This document shows positions 18,188-26,506 of a stretch of 64,000 nt of DNA, in pieces. Each line of letters opens with the position of its first letter. Position 1 is the stretch's first letter. Under the pieces are notes generated by a model. It did not search any database, was not told the origin of the DNA, and worked only from the letters and a program-made list of their open reading frames with translations. The stretch comes from a virus, in IMG/VR virus record IMGVR_UViG_3300009553_000022, positions 1-64,000 of that record, one strand, 5' to 3'. The position numbers and the translations under genes are program-made.

Positions 18188-18561
18188 TCGCGGGGTACGA
18201 GAAGTCCTGCATTCCAGTCACGGCACAGCGTTGCGAGGGTGCCGTATACCGGTACTCCCAAGCTGTCCGCAAAGTTCACTTCTGCGCGTGCGCCAGAAGA
18301 CCGAGCCCAGTCATTCGTCAGAAGCACCGCGTCGCATCGGCGGAGTAACTCAAGATCACCATCAAGCCAAACATCGTCGGGGGCTGCGCCTTGAAAGAAA
18401 CGTGTATTTGTGTGCGGACAAAGGACTGCAAACCCGGCATGCCAGGCTTGAAGGGCCAGCTCCTCAGCGCGGCGTATGTTCTGCTCAATCTCCCAGGCGT
18501 TTGCTCCCCGGAAGGGGCCTGCGACGTAGACAACGAGTTTTCTAACGACGATGTGCGCCAT
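18184..18561 (-). CDS. DUF4406-like / deoxyribosyltransferase-fold protein
   Basis: 125 aa from ATG 18561. The N-terminus (LVVYVAGPFRGANAWEIEQN) has the VAGPxRG motif of DUF4406 and nucleoside 2-deoxyribosyltransferase-fold proteins. WLDGDLELLRRCDAVLL and SSGARAEVNFA fit the rest of the fold. It may act in nucleotide salvage. A long in-frame extension upstream is antisense and shadow sequence from the methylase gene. The gap to that gene is only 2 bases. Confidence 0.75.
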   Translation of the reverse strand: MAHIVVRKLVVYVAGPFRGANAWEIEQNIRRAEELALQAWHAGFAVLCPHTNTRFFQGAAPDDVWLDGDLELLRRCDAVLLTNDWARSSGARAEVNFADSLGVPVYGTLATLCRDWNAGLLVPRE

Positions 18562-18563
18562 AA

Positions 18564-19223
18564 TTAGACGTACGAGATCCCGAGTTGGCGACCAAGGTCG
18601 GTAAGCATGTCGGTCGGTGGAACGGCAGGCGGAGAAAAAGCGGCCCCCGGTTGGGAAGCGGTCGTTTCGCGAGCCGCAGGGGCGGCTGGCGCTGATGGCG
18701 CTGGGGGCCTGAAGATGACAAGCATGGACGGGAATGGGGCGGAGTCCTTGCATCCGCCAAATTTGAGACGGGACCGGATAAATCGGACCTCGGCGTATGG
18801 AAGTATGTAGTCGTGGAAAACCGCTTTGTCGGTGCGTGATGGGAGCAGCATGACAACAGTCGCGCCCTTCTGGGCCTCGGCCCACGCCTTCACGACAAAA
18901 TCATCCTGCCCGGCCTTGTACTTCGTGTTGCAGTGGCCGCGTTGTTTACAACGCTTCTTTTTGCAGTTCGGACTGCACACCGCTTCAGCCTCACTGTACG
19001 GCGGGTTTACCCATACCGTGTTTGGCGCCCACTCCTGCCTGAGTGCGTCATCCTGCTCGGTGAAATACTTCGCGACTTTTGCGTTTTCCGCACTCGCCGC
19101 CGCATCGAGCGTAAATCGAAACTCGGCGTCGAGGGGGAGAAACGTTGTGAGCGGGGTTTCCCAGCTATCGGATCCGCCCGTGTCGGCGGAGGAAAACATC
19201 ACTTTTTTGTCGTGGTCGTTCAT
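18564..19223 (-). CDS. Phage DNA N6-adenine methyltransferase (Dam type)
   Basis: 219 aa. It shows the phage Dam layout: DSWETPLTTFLPLDAEF, FTLDAAAS, then WVNPPYSEAE with the NPPY catalytic motif. A Cys-rich insert (CSPNCKKKRCKQRGHC) may bind zinc. The tail is Pro/Ala-rich. It probably methylates adenine in phage DNA against host restriction or to mark replication state. The ATG overlaps the stop of a six-codon leader reading frame directly behind the sigma-54 site, so translation is probably coupled. Confidence 0.85.
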   Translation of the reverse strand: MNDHDKKVMFSSADTGGSDSWETPLTTFLPLDAEFRFTLDAAASAENAKVAKYFTEQDDALRQEWAPNTVWVNPPYSEAEAVCSPNCKKKRCKQRGHCNTKYKAGQDDFVVKAWAEAQKGATVVMLLPSRTDKAVFHDYILPYAEVRFIRSRLKFGGCKDSAPFPSMLVIFRPPAPSAPAAPAARETTASQPGAAFSPPAVPPTDMLTDLGRQLGISYV

Positions 19224-19240
19224 GGGTTAGCGTGTTTCAC
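19220..19240 (-). CDS. Six-codon leader peptide MKHANP
   Basis: GTG 19240 starts six codons (VKHANP, initiated as Met) and a TGA whose bases overlap the methylase ATG (ATGA). The GTG lies at predicted +4 of sigma-54 promoter b, the same place where other operons of the family begin their first gene. It is either a coupling leader or a relic of the conserved start. Confidence 0.4.
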   Translation of the reverse strand: MKHANP

Positions 19241-19253
19241 AGTGTCAGACAAG

Positions 19254-19269
19254 AGCAAACGATGTGCCA
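19254..19269 (-). promoter_or_regulatory. Sigma-54-type promoter b
   Basis: Minus strand TGGCACATCGTTTGCT, a near-perfect match to the -24/-12 consensus, including TTGC. It is followed by CTTGTCTGACACTGTGAAAC. It sits 3 bases after the stop of the primase-helicase and faces the methylase, DUF4406 and polymerase genes. Predicted +1 is about 19243. Confidence 0.8.
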
Positions 19270-19272
19270 CGT

Positions 19273-21403
19273 TTATCGCTTCAGCAGAATCGACTTGGTG
19301 ATCTTGAAATCCCGCTCCGCGGTGCCCTCGACGTGCTCGATCCCCGAGTTTTCCATGCGGGCCAGGGTCCGGAGCTGGGTCGAGAAGCGACGCATCTGCC
19401 ACTGCTGCACGAGGGGCCGCACCGGCTCACAGCCAATCATCGCGCTGTATAGTGCTGTGGGGGTGCCGGTCCAGACGTCGGTGTTGTCAAAAACTACCGA
19501 CTGGCTGGCGAACAACGCGATCAGCTCGTACAGGTCGCGCGCTCCGCTCTGTTGCTTGCTGAGTTCGAGCAGTGACGGGTCAAAATAGCTTTCAACACCC
19601 GTTCGGCCCCCGATCCAGATCTCCGCGGGCGGGTTGTATTGCAGCAGCCAGCGGGCGAACATCGCCAGCTCCCGCGCGATCGCCGCCTCGGGGTTCTCCG
19701 GCCACTTGCCAGGGAACGCCTGGGCGAGGAAGAACATGAACTTGTCGCGAGTGTTCTCGTTCACTTCCGGCAACACTGCCGCAGAAGCCGCGTCGCAGTT
19801 GAGGGTGCCGAAAACACGGCCGCACCACACGAGCGACGCCTTCTTCGGAACTTCGGATGCCGGCTCTGCTCCGGGTTGACGACAAGCCCCTTCAACCGCT
19901 GGGCTGCAGACGACGCCTCGCGGTCGTTGGACGGAGCGTCCTCGTCGTTCATTGCCAGCAGGGCGCACTCGAAAAGCTCGTCATTGAATGCATCCCGCGC
20001 TGTCAAATGGCCCCAAGGGTTCGCCGACCGATACCCAGCCAGGGGCTTAACGACGTGCAGGCACCACAGCGTTTTGCCGGAGTTGACGGGGCCGGCCAGA
20101 AACAGCGCCTGACCCATTGTCGGCTTGTGGTTCAAAACCGACTCGTAGAAACGCTTGTGCCAGGCCATCGCGTGATGAAACCCAGCGCCGTACAGGCTGT
20201 GGGCTAGGCTCCAGATGAAGGGAAAGTCGCGTTCCGGCACGACAAGCTCGACTTGCGCCGGTTGGACAGGGATTAGATTACAGGTGTTTAGCATCCGCCT
20301 CCCGTCGATCTCGATCATGCCTGGACGTCGACAGACGAACGGCGCGGCGTGCTCGACGCGGTTAAATGTGTTGATGTGGTGCAGGACCCGGTGAGCCTCG
20401 GAGACTGTTTGTCCTTTGACTTTCTGCGTCGACAGCCCGCCACAGGCGAGGTGCAGCAGCGTGCTCTCGCGGTCGTAGTCGCGCCAAACGCCGCCGATGT
20501 TGATGAAGTAAGTTCGCCCGTCCCAGGCGGAATCTGCCGCGAGGTTCCCGAGGCTCCTGACCCGGTTCTCGTCGCACCACTTCGCGCCGAAAAGGGCCTC
20601 CCAGGACATGAACGGGACATTGCCAGTAAAGCACAGCATGCCGTCGGGCTTAATCTGGCAGCCGTTCGGGTTGTCTGCCGTCTCGTCCCAGAAACGCGGG
20701 CCAAGGTTGTTCACCTCGAACGGACCTTGCCAGCGACCGGGCCACTTCTCCGCAACCTTCGCCGCGATGACTTCGAGGGGCAGGTTGTCCGTGCTGCCGG
20801 TGTGCTTCTTTGCGACGCTGGCCACAACGCCAAACAACGTCTTCCAGGCGATCGGGGCATTGCCCAAGGCGCGCCACTCGCCCCGTTCGTCCAGACTTGT
20901 TCCGGCTTGCACGAAGCCTCGTCAAATCCGGCAAACGCTGTCGCCAGCTTAAACTTGTCGACGAACGCTTTAATGACTGCCGCGGCGTGCGCGGAGTTCA
21001 TTACCAGGATCGGGCGCTCGAACAGCCACACGGGCCGGAGCTTGTTGCTGAGCGTGGTTTCCAGAAATGTCGGGCGGAAATCTTCGGGGATCTGCGCGAT
21101 TAACGCGTCAACGTCTGTCTGCACGACGTCGTAATCCAGGGCCAGCCCGTTCATTGAATGGGCCTCGTTGCCGCTGCCTACGCGGAGAGTCGGAATGGCC
21201 CCACGCACCGCGGAATAAATTTGCCACTGAAAATCAGGCTTCGCGGTGAGTTCGCGGCGGTCCCGTTTCGGCATCGCCTTGAGTTCGGCAAGCCGCCCCT
21301 CGCCCGGGTCATACTTCCAGGGCTCGGCGAGTTCGCCGGTCTTGGCGCGGAGGTTCGGGAAACAGACAAAAAGGGGCGGCATGTAAAAGGGGAAAGAGGG
21401 CAT
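19273..21403 (-). CDS. Primase-helicase, split by two apparent -1 frameshifts
   Basis: Three overlapping frames join into one protein of about 700 aa. The first (21403 to about 20895) has PrimPol-like motifs: LALDYDVVQTD and FDEASCKPEQVW. The second (to about 19880) carries the helicase Walker A (AGPVNSGKT) and Walker B-like LLAMNDEDAP. The third (to 19273) carries VWCGRVFGTLNCD and the remainder of a D5/SF3-type ATPase. Both switches are -1, near GGGG (about 20893) and CCC (about 19876, minus-strand sense). A single missing base at each would restore one frame. Either two sequence errors or real frameshifting; the fused product would be the replicative primase-helicase. Confidence 0.75.
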
Positions 21404-21435
21404 CCGTGCCCTTATTTACTCCGGGAAGGAGAGCC

Positions 21436-22344
21436 TTACTCGGAAGCTTCACCGTCCTCGCGGACAGTGCTGCCGCGGAGCGCAGCGGCGTAGTGTCGGA
21501 TCTCGGGGCCGGACTCCTCGCGGAGCACGTTGACCTCGGGCACCCAGACGGAGAACTTGCCGCCGGTCGTCCGAACGACTTTCATCGTCCAAACGAATTT
21601 TTCCAACATGGCGGCCTTGCCTGGGACGACAGCCTGCATCTTCGTCTTGCTGTAGATCGGCGTGAAAAAGCGGGAGTATGCGCCACCCGAGCAGTAATAC
21701 ACTGCCGGCGCGTACCGCTTGCCGTCGGCCTCGATCACAAAGCCGGGGTGCTTGCAGTTGGCGGGTTCTTCCAGGAGCAGGAGAAACTTCGCCGTTTTCT
21801 GCCAGCGGAGTTTGACACCGTCCGGGGAGTAACCGACACCGCCGCCGCACGCCTGGGCTTCTTGCAGCGTGTCGACGATGCGCGACGTCATGCCCTCTTC
21901 CATTTCCTCCTTCGTGAGGTTCTCGCGGTACTGCGTTTTGACCTTCACCGGAATGAACCGAAGAACCGGGTTATTGGCCGGATTCTGCAGGTCGGGGATC
22001 CCGAAGAGGACCTCGTCCGCGTAGAGCGTGACGCCCTGGTTGAACTTCTTCGCGAGTTCCCCGGAGCCGTTGACGAGCTGGAATCGAGGCACGCGCAAGT
22101 CGCTTGCGTCGACTTCGCCCTCGATGCCTTCGATACCGGAGCCGGCGACGTCGCGGCGAACAGTAACGGCTGTCGAAGCCGTCTGCGTTTCGCCTGCCGG
22201 GACGACTTCGGCCGTGAAAGTCGGACCGACGCCCAGCTCATGAGCCAAGCGATCCGCGGCGTTTTCGTCAACGGGTAGGTGCGAGGTGTCGGCGGGGGGA
22301 GTAGCCGCTTGTGCGGCCGGTTTTCTGAGTGTTGCTGTAACCAT
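21436..22344 (-). CDS. Putative ssDNA-binding / recombination-associated protein
   Basis: 302 aa. An Ala/Thr-rich disordered N-terminus (~70 aa) is followed by a beta-rich domain with RVPRFQLVNGSGELAKKF and VLFGIPDLQNPANNP. The C-terminus is acidic (..REDGEASE), as in single-strand DNA-binding proteins. It lies between a DUF2800 nuclease and the primase-helicase, where related phages encode ssDNA-binding proteins. No family motif is decisive, so the call rests on context and the acidic tail. Confidence 0.5.
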   Translation of the reverse strand: MVTATLRKPAAQAATPPADTSHLPVDENAADRLAHELGVGPTFTAEVVPAGETQTASTAVTVRRDVAGSGIEGIEGEVDASDLRVPRFQLVNGSGELAKKFNQGVTLYADEVLFGIPDLQNPANNPVLRFIPVKVKTQYRENLTKEEMEEGMTSRIVDTLQEAQACGGGVGYSPDGVKLRWQKTAKFLLLLEEPANCKHPGFVIEADGKRYAPAVYYCSGGAYSRFFTPIYSKTKMQAVVPGKAAMLEKFVWTMKVVRTTGGKFSVWVPEVNVLREESGPEIRHYAAALRGSTVREDGEASE

Positions 22345-22372
22345 GTGGTTTTGCGTTGTTGGGGTTTGGTGT

Positions 22373-22600
22373 TTAGGATCCGGAGACTTTCTCCGAAATT
22401 GCAGGCGCCGATTTTTCCAAGCGAATCGTCGCGTACTGGATCAGGCCGTCGGCGCGTGTGAGTAAGTTTTCCGCCGAAAGGGTCATCGCCATGATCTCCT
22501 TTGCTTGCTTCTTGGTCGACTTGGCCTCGCGGGCTTGCTCCTTAGCTTCAGCCAGGATCCGCTTTTTCAGCTTCGGATCGCTAGTCTGATTTGCTTTCAC
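22373..22600 (-). CDS. Possible nested gene: C-terminal 75 residues of the DUF2800 frame
   Basis: GTG 22600 lies at predicted +4 of sigma-54 promoter c and is in frame with the DUF2800 gene. It would yield a separate 75-aa Lys/Ala-rich helical protein (MKANQTSDPKLKKR...). The DUF2800 part upstream is already about 382 aa, close to what such proteins usually need. The segment may thus be produced both as a tail of the nuclease and as an independent product. Confidence 0.4.
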   Translation of the reverse strand: MKANQTSDPKLKKRILAEAKEQAREAKSTKKQAKEIMAMTLSAENLLTRADGLIQYATIRLEKSAPAISEKVSGS

Positions 22601-23746
22601 GGTGCCAGACTGTAGCAGACCCTGTGCCACGTTGTTTGACATGGCGACGTAGCTGTCCGCGAAAACTGCTTCCAACTTGGTTAGCGCGATGTCGCAGCAG
22701 CCCAAAACTTGATCGGGGGTTAAGACGTCTTTCAGCGCCTCAGCGACAAGCGCCGGCTCGTGAACTGACCGATCCCGCTTCCTGGCGCACGCCTTGATGA
22801 CAACCTCCTGGCCAGGGGCGACCTCCACGCGAAGCACGCCGTTAGGTTCCGCCTGGGCTAACTCTAACGCTCTCGCCTTTATCCCACTCTTGCTCTCTTC
22901 CAGGAGAGTTTCGAGGCGGTCGAGGATGTAACACGCCTTGGCGACGTCTTCCGGCGTGTGAATTTCTATCGCGCTGAACGTCGACGGCATCGGCAGCGGC
23001 TCAGCCTTCTGAACTGCGACCGCTGCGGTCTGAACGAGTGCGGGACAACTCCCGGCCCGCGAACAAAAATCGCAATACGGATTGACGTTGAGCGTCGGGT
23101 TTGGTTGCTGCGCGCTGCGAATGACCCCTTGAACGGCTGTAAATATATCATATAACTCCTCCCGGCGAAAGCTGGCCGCGGTCGTTTTGTGCAGTTTCGG
23201 CTGCACGAACAGCACACCCAGCTTGCCGAGCTTCGGGAATTTGTGGAACGATCCGAGCGCGTACGCCTTGCCCTGGTAGTTGACTGCGGCAGGTGGTACG
23301 GGTATCCAACCGAACTTATGATCAATCAAGACGCCCGTCGTTCCATCCTTTAAAATGATCAAAACGTCGAGGTGCCCGGCTGTCAGCTCTTGTCCCGTCG
23401 GGTCCGGAACTGTCACCCTGATTTCGTTGTGGATCTCCTCCCAACCTGCCGCGATCCAACGGTCCATTTCCTTGCATGAGAATGCGAGGAGCGTGTAGTC
23501 CTCGTCACTGATCGCGAACTCCCCCGACTGACTTAATTCGTCCAACGCTGTCAGTGTACGCGTGTGCCGCCCCTCCTTCACACGATCGACCAAAACGTCG
23601 GCGAGTTCATGCAAACGGGTACCTTCTCGGGACGCCTCGGACTCGCCGTCGTTAGGCAAGTAGCCGGGACAAGCTGCATAGGCGTTGAGTTTCGACGGCC
23701 CGTAGCGGTGATGCGTTCGGGCGGCGTGGTTAGGTTGTTCGTTCAT
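22373..23746 (-). CDS. DUF2800-type PD-(D/E)XK nuclease with Fe-S cysteines
   Basis: 457 aa. An N-terminal Cys (CPGYLPN, C26) and a C-terminal CxxCxxxxxC (C225, C228, C234) form the Cas4/AddB-like cluster. The nuclease core is GHLDVLI (D127) and LIDHKFG (D142, K144), preceded by RLHELAD. It likely resects DNA ends in replication or recombination together with the ssDNA-binding-like protein downstream. Residues after ~382 form a Lys-rich helical extension that reads through sigma-54 promoter c. It begins 17 bases inside the preceding gene. Confidence 0.8.
   Translation of the reverse strand: MNEQPNHAARTHHRYGPSKLNAYAACPGYLPNDGESEASREGTRLHELADVLVDRVKEGRHTRTLTALDELSQSGEFAISDEDYTLLAFSCKEMDRWIAAGWEEIHNEIRVTVPDPTGQELTAGHLDVLIILKDGTTGVLIDHKFGWIPVPPAAVNYQGKAYALGSFHKFPKLGKLGVLFVQPKLHKTTAASFRREELYDIFTAVQGVIRSAQQPNPTLNVNPYCDFCSRAGSCPALVQTAAVAVQKAEPLPMPSTFSAIEIHTPEDVAKACYILDRLETLLEESKSGIKARALELAQAEPNGVLRVEVAPGQEVVIKACARKRDRSVHEPALVAEALKDVLTPDQVLGCCDIALTKLEAVFADSYVAMSNNVAQGLLQSGTVKANQTSDPKLKKRILAEAKEQAREAKSTKKQAKEIMAMTLSAENLLTRADGLIQYATIRLEKSAPAISEKVSGS
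22614..22629 (-). promoter_or_regulatory. Sigma-54-type promoter c (inside a coding region)
   Basis: Minus strand TGGCACAGGGTCTGCT, followed by ACAGTCTGGCACCGTGAAAG. It has the same spacing and +4 GTG as the other members, but lies inside the DUF2800 frame. It would drive the nested frame, the ssDNA-binding-like gene and the primase-helicase. Predicted +1 is about 22603. Confidence 0.7.
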
Positions 23747-23960
23747 TTGAAATCACTGGATGAAAGCGCGACGCGTCGAGCTTGAACTCGATCTCCATGT
23801 TGTCGCCGTCCCCGCCGTGGATGACAGCGCCGCTCGTTACGCCCTTCACGCGGATTACCCATTTCCCGTCGCTATAACCCCACGCGGCGCCTTCGAGACT
23901 GGCGTACACTTGGATCTTGTGTGGCTTGGTAGGCAGTCCGTTGTCGTTGTGTGTTCTCAC
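23730..23960 (-). CDS. Small beta-rich protein
   Basis: 76 aa from GTG 23960, overlapping the helicase stop as GTGA. The middle (YSDGKWVIRVKGVTSGAVIHGG) looks like a small beta-barrel or beta-sheet. No family recognised. It is positioned between the helicase and the DUF2800 nuclease. Confidence 0.55.
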   Translation of the reverse strand: MRTHNDNGLPTKPHKIQVYASLEGAAWGYSDGKWVIRVKGVTSGAVIHGGDGDNMEIEFKLDASRFHPVISNERTT

Positions 23961-25468
23961 GGTGTTAGGTCTCCGTCGTTGAGTAAGTCGATGCGGTCCG
24001 CCTTTGCGCGCACGTTCGTCGCGATGCTCTCCTCCTCGGTGCCGCGGAAGACCAAAAGGTATTGCTGACTGAAACCGCCGCCATCGCGGTTTACGCGACC
24101 AAAGCCCTGCTTCAGCAAGTCGGCGCGATCAGGCGGCGAGAACAGGCTTACGCGTTCGGTCTGCTTGAAAGGGTCGTGGAAACCGATCCCGACGCCGCCA
24201 GCTGCGGTGTTGGCAACGAGCGCAGGCAGCCGGTTCCCTTGCATGTCCTTCTCGATGTGCCCGCGGTCTTCGGCGGACGTGTCGCCGTCGAGGATCGGGA
24301 CCTCGCAACCGAGGGCCTTTGATAAGGCCGCGGCCAACTGCTTCGCGGTCTCGCGGTAGTTCACGAAGCACACCACGGGGCAGGATTGCGCGTAGTCGAC
24401 GGCAAACTCCTTCATGTCCGGAACCTTCAGAAGTTCGAGGGCCTGGCGGGCGCGGATCAGCTTCTCCAGGGCGGTTGCCGCGTCGTCCTGCTGGGCTCGG
24501 CGCTGCTGGTACAACTCGGCGATCTCGCCGGCTAAGCGCCGGGCTTTGTCGGTCGGGTCCAGCAGCCGAGCGTCGATGATGGTCTTCGGGAAGCCCGGAA
24601 TGTCGGCCTTGCGAAGGCGCGCCGCGCGCGCGGGAAACAGCGTGGAATTGAGATCCAGAATCGCCTGCCGCGCCTCCGCGGCGACGAGCGGGTCGTCAGA
24701 GTTCGCAGGGAATTGAAAGCCTCCGAACACGCCGGGCTTTACGCCGTGCTTGAAGAGCCACCACTTGTAGTCGCTCAGACTGTGCAATCCGAGGGCGTAC
24801 CCGAGGGCTTTGAGTTTCAGCGGTGAGTCGGCGGCCGTCGCCGACATCGTGTGGACGTATCGGAATTGCCGCTTAGCGGCGATCAGCATTTTGCTTTGCA
24901 GGCTAGTAGCGCCAGAGCACCGGTCTACCTCGTCGAAGATCGCCATCTCGTAGGCCTGCCCCCACTGCCAGCGGCTTCCCCTCGCGCACAAAACTTCGTG
25001 GCCAAAGGCGGACTCGGTTTCTCGCGGTCCCAAGGCCCACCGGCAGTTGTTGGGGCTGTACGCTTCGTCCTCGTCTTCCCGCGCGAGCCGTCGCGTCTCC
25101 TGAAACTTCGTCGAGCGCGCCCATTCCGCGAAAACCTCAAACTCTTTCCACTCGGCGCAGCATTGCAGTTGTATTTCTGCCCACGTCTCGGCGAGGGGCT
25201 TTTTGATGTAACGGCTAACACCCCGCGCGTCTTCGTAATTGATGATCTGGGCCGGGACTCCGACCCGCTCCGACCACTCTTCCCAGGAGGGGATCACGGA
25301 CTTCGGGCAAAGAATCAGCGGCACGCAGTCGAGGGCTTGGGCAAGTGCTAACGCACACGGCGTCTTCCCGGTGCCTGTGTCGCTGGCGTCGAGGGCCGCG
25401 CGGTTCGTGCGGAGCACCTTCAGCAAGTGCTCGACGTGCGGCTTCTGATATTCGCGGAGGAAGTTCAA
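23957..25468 (-). CDS. SNF2/DEAD-like helicase with an HNH-related insertion
   Basis: 503 aa superfamily 2 helicase. Walker A is SDTGTGKT (29-36), motif Ia region is LILCPKSV (51-58), and motif II is FDEVDR (178-183). Motif III-like MSATA follows. The C-terminal RecA lobe shows VCFVNYRET, NTAAGGVGIGFHDP and QGFGRVNRDG. Residues ~104-152 are unlike a helicase: CAEWKEFEVFAEWA and EAYSPNNCRWALGPRE resemble the C-terminal half of the HNH/AP2-like protein encoded two genes upstream. Its role is probably replication fork or recombination remodelling. GTGA overlap with the next gene. Confidence 0.85.
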   Translation of the reverse strand: MNFLREYQKPHVEHLLKVLRTNRAALDASDTGTGKTPCALALAQALDCVPLILCPKSVIPSWEEWSERVGVPAQIINYEDARGVSRYIKKPLAETWAEIQLQCCAEWKEFEVFAEWARSTKFQETRRLAREDEDEAYSPNNCRWALGPRETESAFGHEVLCARGSRWQWGQAYEMAIFDEVDRCSGATSLQSKMLIAAKRQFRYVHTMSATAADSPLKLKALGYALGLHSLSDYKWWLFKHGVKPGVFGGFQFPANSDDPLVAAEARQAILDLNSTLFPARAARLRKADIPGFPKTIIDARLLDPTDKARRLAGEIAELYQQRRAQQDDAATALEKLIRARQALELLKVPDMKEFAVDYAQSCPVVCFVNYRETAKQLAAALSKALGCEVPILDGDTSAEDRGHIEKDMQGNRLPALVANTAAGGVGIGFHDPFKQTERVSLFSPPDRADLLKQGFGRVNRDGGGFSQQYLLVFRGTEEESIATNVRAKADRIDLLNDGDLTP

Positions 25469-25668
25469 CCGACCTCCTCGGCTCGGATTTCCTTGGCTCC
25501 GATGTCCAGCAGCTCCTGCGCACTGGAGAAAATCGCGGAAGGCAGATAGTCGTCCAGACGCGCTTTTCGGATCTCAACGACCGCTTCTCCGTAAACCTGT
25601 CGGACCCGGAAGAAGTCGGGAAGGCCGTACTCAGATTCGGGGCCGAGCTTGAAATATCTCAGACTCAT
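25465..25668 (-). CDS. Small protein ahead of the helicase
   Basis: 67 aa from ATG 25668, which overlaps the stop of a 24-aa membrane peptide (ATGA). The sequence MSLRYFKLGPESEYGLPDFF leads into a helical part ending ..AKEIRAEEVG. It overlaps the helicase start by 4 bases. Function unknown. Confidence 0.6.
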   Translation of the reverse strand: MSLRYFKLGPESEYGLPDFFRVRQVYGEAVVEIRKARLDDYLPSAIFSSAQELLDIGAKEIRAEEVG

Positions 25669-25739
25669 GTCAGCGCAACAAAGAGCAGCATGCCGAGGCC
25701 GATCGCAGTGGCGGCCAACCACAGACGGAAAAATTTCAT
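25665..25739 (-). CDS. 24-residue membrane peptide
   Basis: ATG 25739 to TGA 25665. Apart from the first few residues it is one hydrophobic helix (MKFFRLWLAATAIGLGMLLF...). It is tied to both neighbours by ATGA overlaps, the junction type used across this operon, which supports it being translated. Role unknown. Confidence 0.5.
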   Translation of the reverse strand: MKFFRLWLAATAIGLGMLLFVALT

Positions 25740-26476
25740 TCGCCGAACACAGAGCCGCGGGGTTTGATGCCGACGAATCCGGCGACGGACGCGTCGAGGG
25801 TCTTGCGCCCTCCATTGTGTACCTCTGTCGCCGCCTCGATCCGCTCCATGACGAAGCGATCCAGGAGGGCCAGGAAATCGGCGCCGACGCGTTTACCCCG
25901 GGCCTTGGCACGGGCTTTAACTTTTGACACGACTAGGAACTGTGGTTTTCTCATGCTATTTTTGGGTTTATTTTTGCGACTGCGGCGCGTGTTCTGCGCC
26001 TGCTCACAAAGTGGGATCCAGCAGCAGTTATCTGGGCAGTAGTTTCCGTTGACCTCCCTGCGCTCTATGGTGAGGTCTTCCCGGAAACCGGACCCACGAG
26101 CCCACTGAGCGAAAGGAATGAATTCCTCCCACTCAGGGCAAATCGTGATCCCCCGGCCTCCGTAGCTGTGGAAATTAGGGTCCTTGGGGTTGCGGCAACG
26201 CTGCCGCATGTTGGTCCAAACCTTGTGCAGGGGCGTCTTTGTCTCGCCGTGAACGCGGAACCGGGTCGCGTTAAGCCGGCCTTTTTCTCGGGCGGCGCAG
26301 CCGCAAGACGTCGTATTGCCCGCGCGGAGGTTGTCGAACCTCGCCACAAATTCGGTTCCGCAGTCGCACCGCACTTGCCGGTAACGCGTGGGGAACTGCT
26401 GCCCGTGCGTGGCGCCGGGGCCTAGAATGACAACCCGCCCGTAACGCTCGGGATCCGATGTTTGTCTAGGTCTCAC
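25736..26476 (-). CDS. HNH/AP2-like endonuclease-type protein
   Basis: 246 aa from GTG 26476. An N-terminal zinc-binding segment (RCDCGTEFVARFDNLR then TSCGC) precedes a core with HKVWTNMRQRCRNP, GGRGITICPEW and NGNYCPDNCCWIPL, typical of phage HNH/AP2 homing-type proteins. The tail is Lys/Arg-rich. The GTG is at predicted +4 of sigma-54 promoter d. Earlier ATG/TTG codons in frame (reading ARRLLMSDAV) lie upstream of the predicted +1 and are translated promoter sequence. It heads the operon down to the DUF2800 gene. Confidence 0.75.
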   Translation of the reverse strand: MRPRQTSDPERYGRVVILGPGATHGQQFPTRYRQVRCDCGTEFVARFDNLRAGNTTSCGCAAREKGRLNATRFRVHGETKTPLHKVWTNMRQRCRNPKDPNFHSYGGRGITICPEWEEFIPFAQWARGSGFREDLTIERREVNGNYCPDNCCWIPLCEQAQNTRRSRKNKPKNSMRKPQFLVVSKVKARAKARGKRVGADFLALLDRFVMERIEAATEVHNGGRKTLDASVAGFVGIKPRGSVFGE

Positions 26477-26489
26477 AGCGTCAGACATG

Positions 26490-26505
26490 AGCAGACGCCG
26501 TGCCA
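26490..26505 (-). promoter_or_regulatory. Sigma-54-type promoter d
   Basis: Minus strand TGGCACGGCGTCTGCT, identical over 16 bases to promoter f on the other strand. It is followed by CATGTCTGACGCTGTGAGAC. Predicted +1 is about 26479, with GTG at +4. TGTCAGAC and CTGACAGTG motifs lie 120-150 bases upstream and could be activator or repressor sites. Confidence 0.85.
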
Positions 26506-26506
26506 C

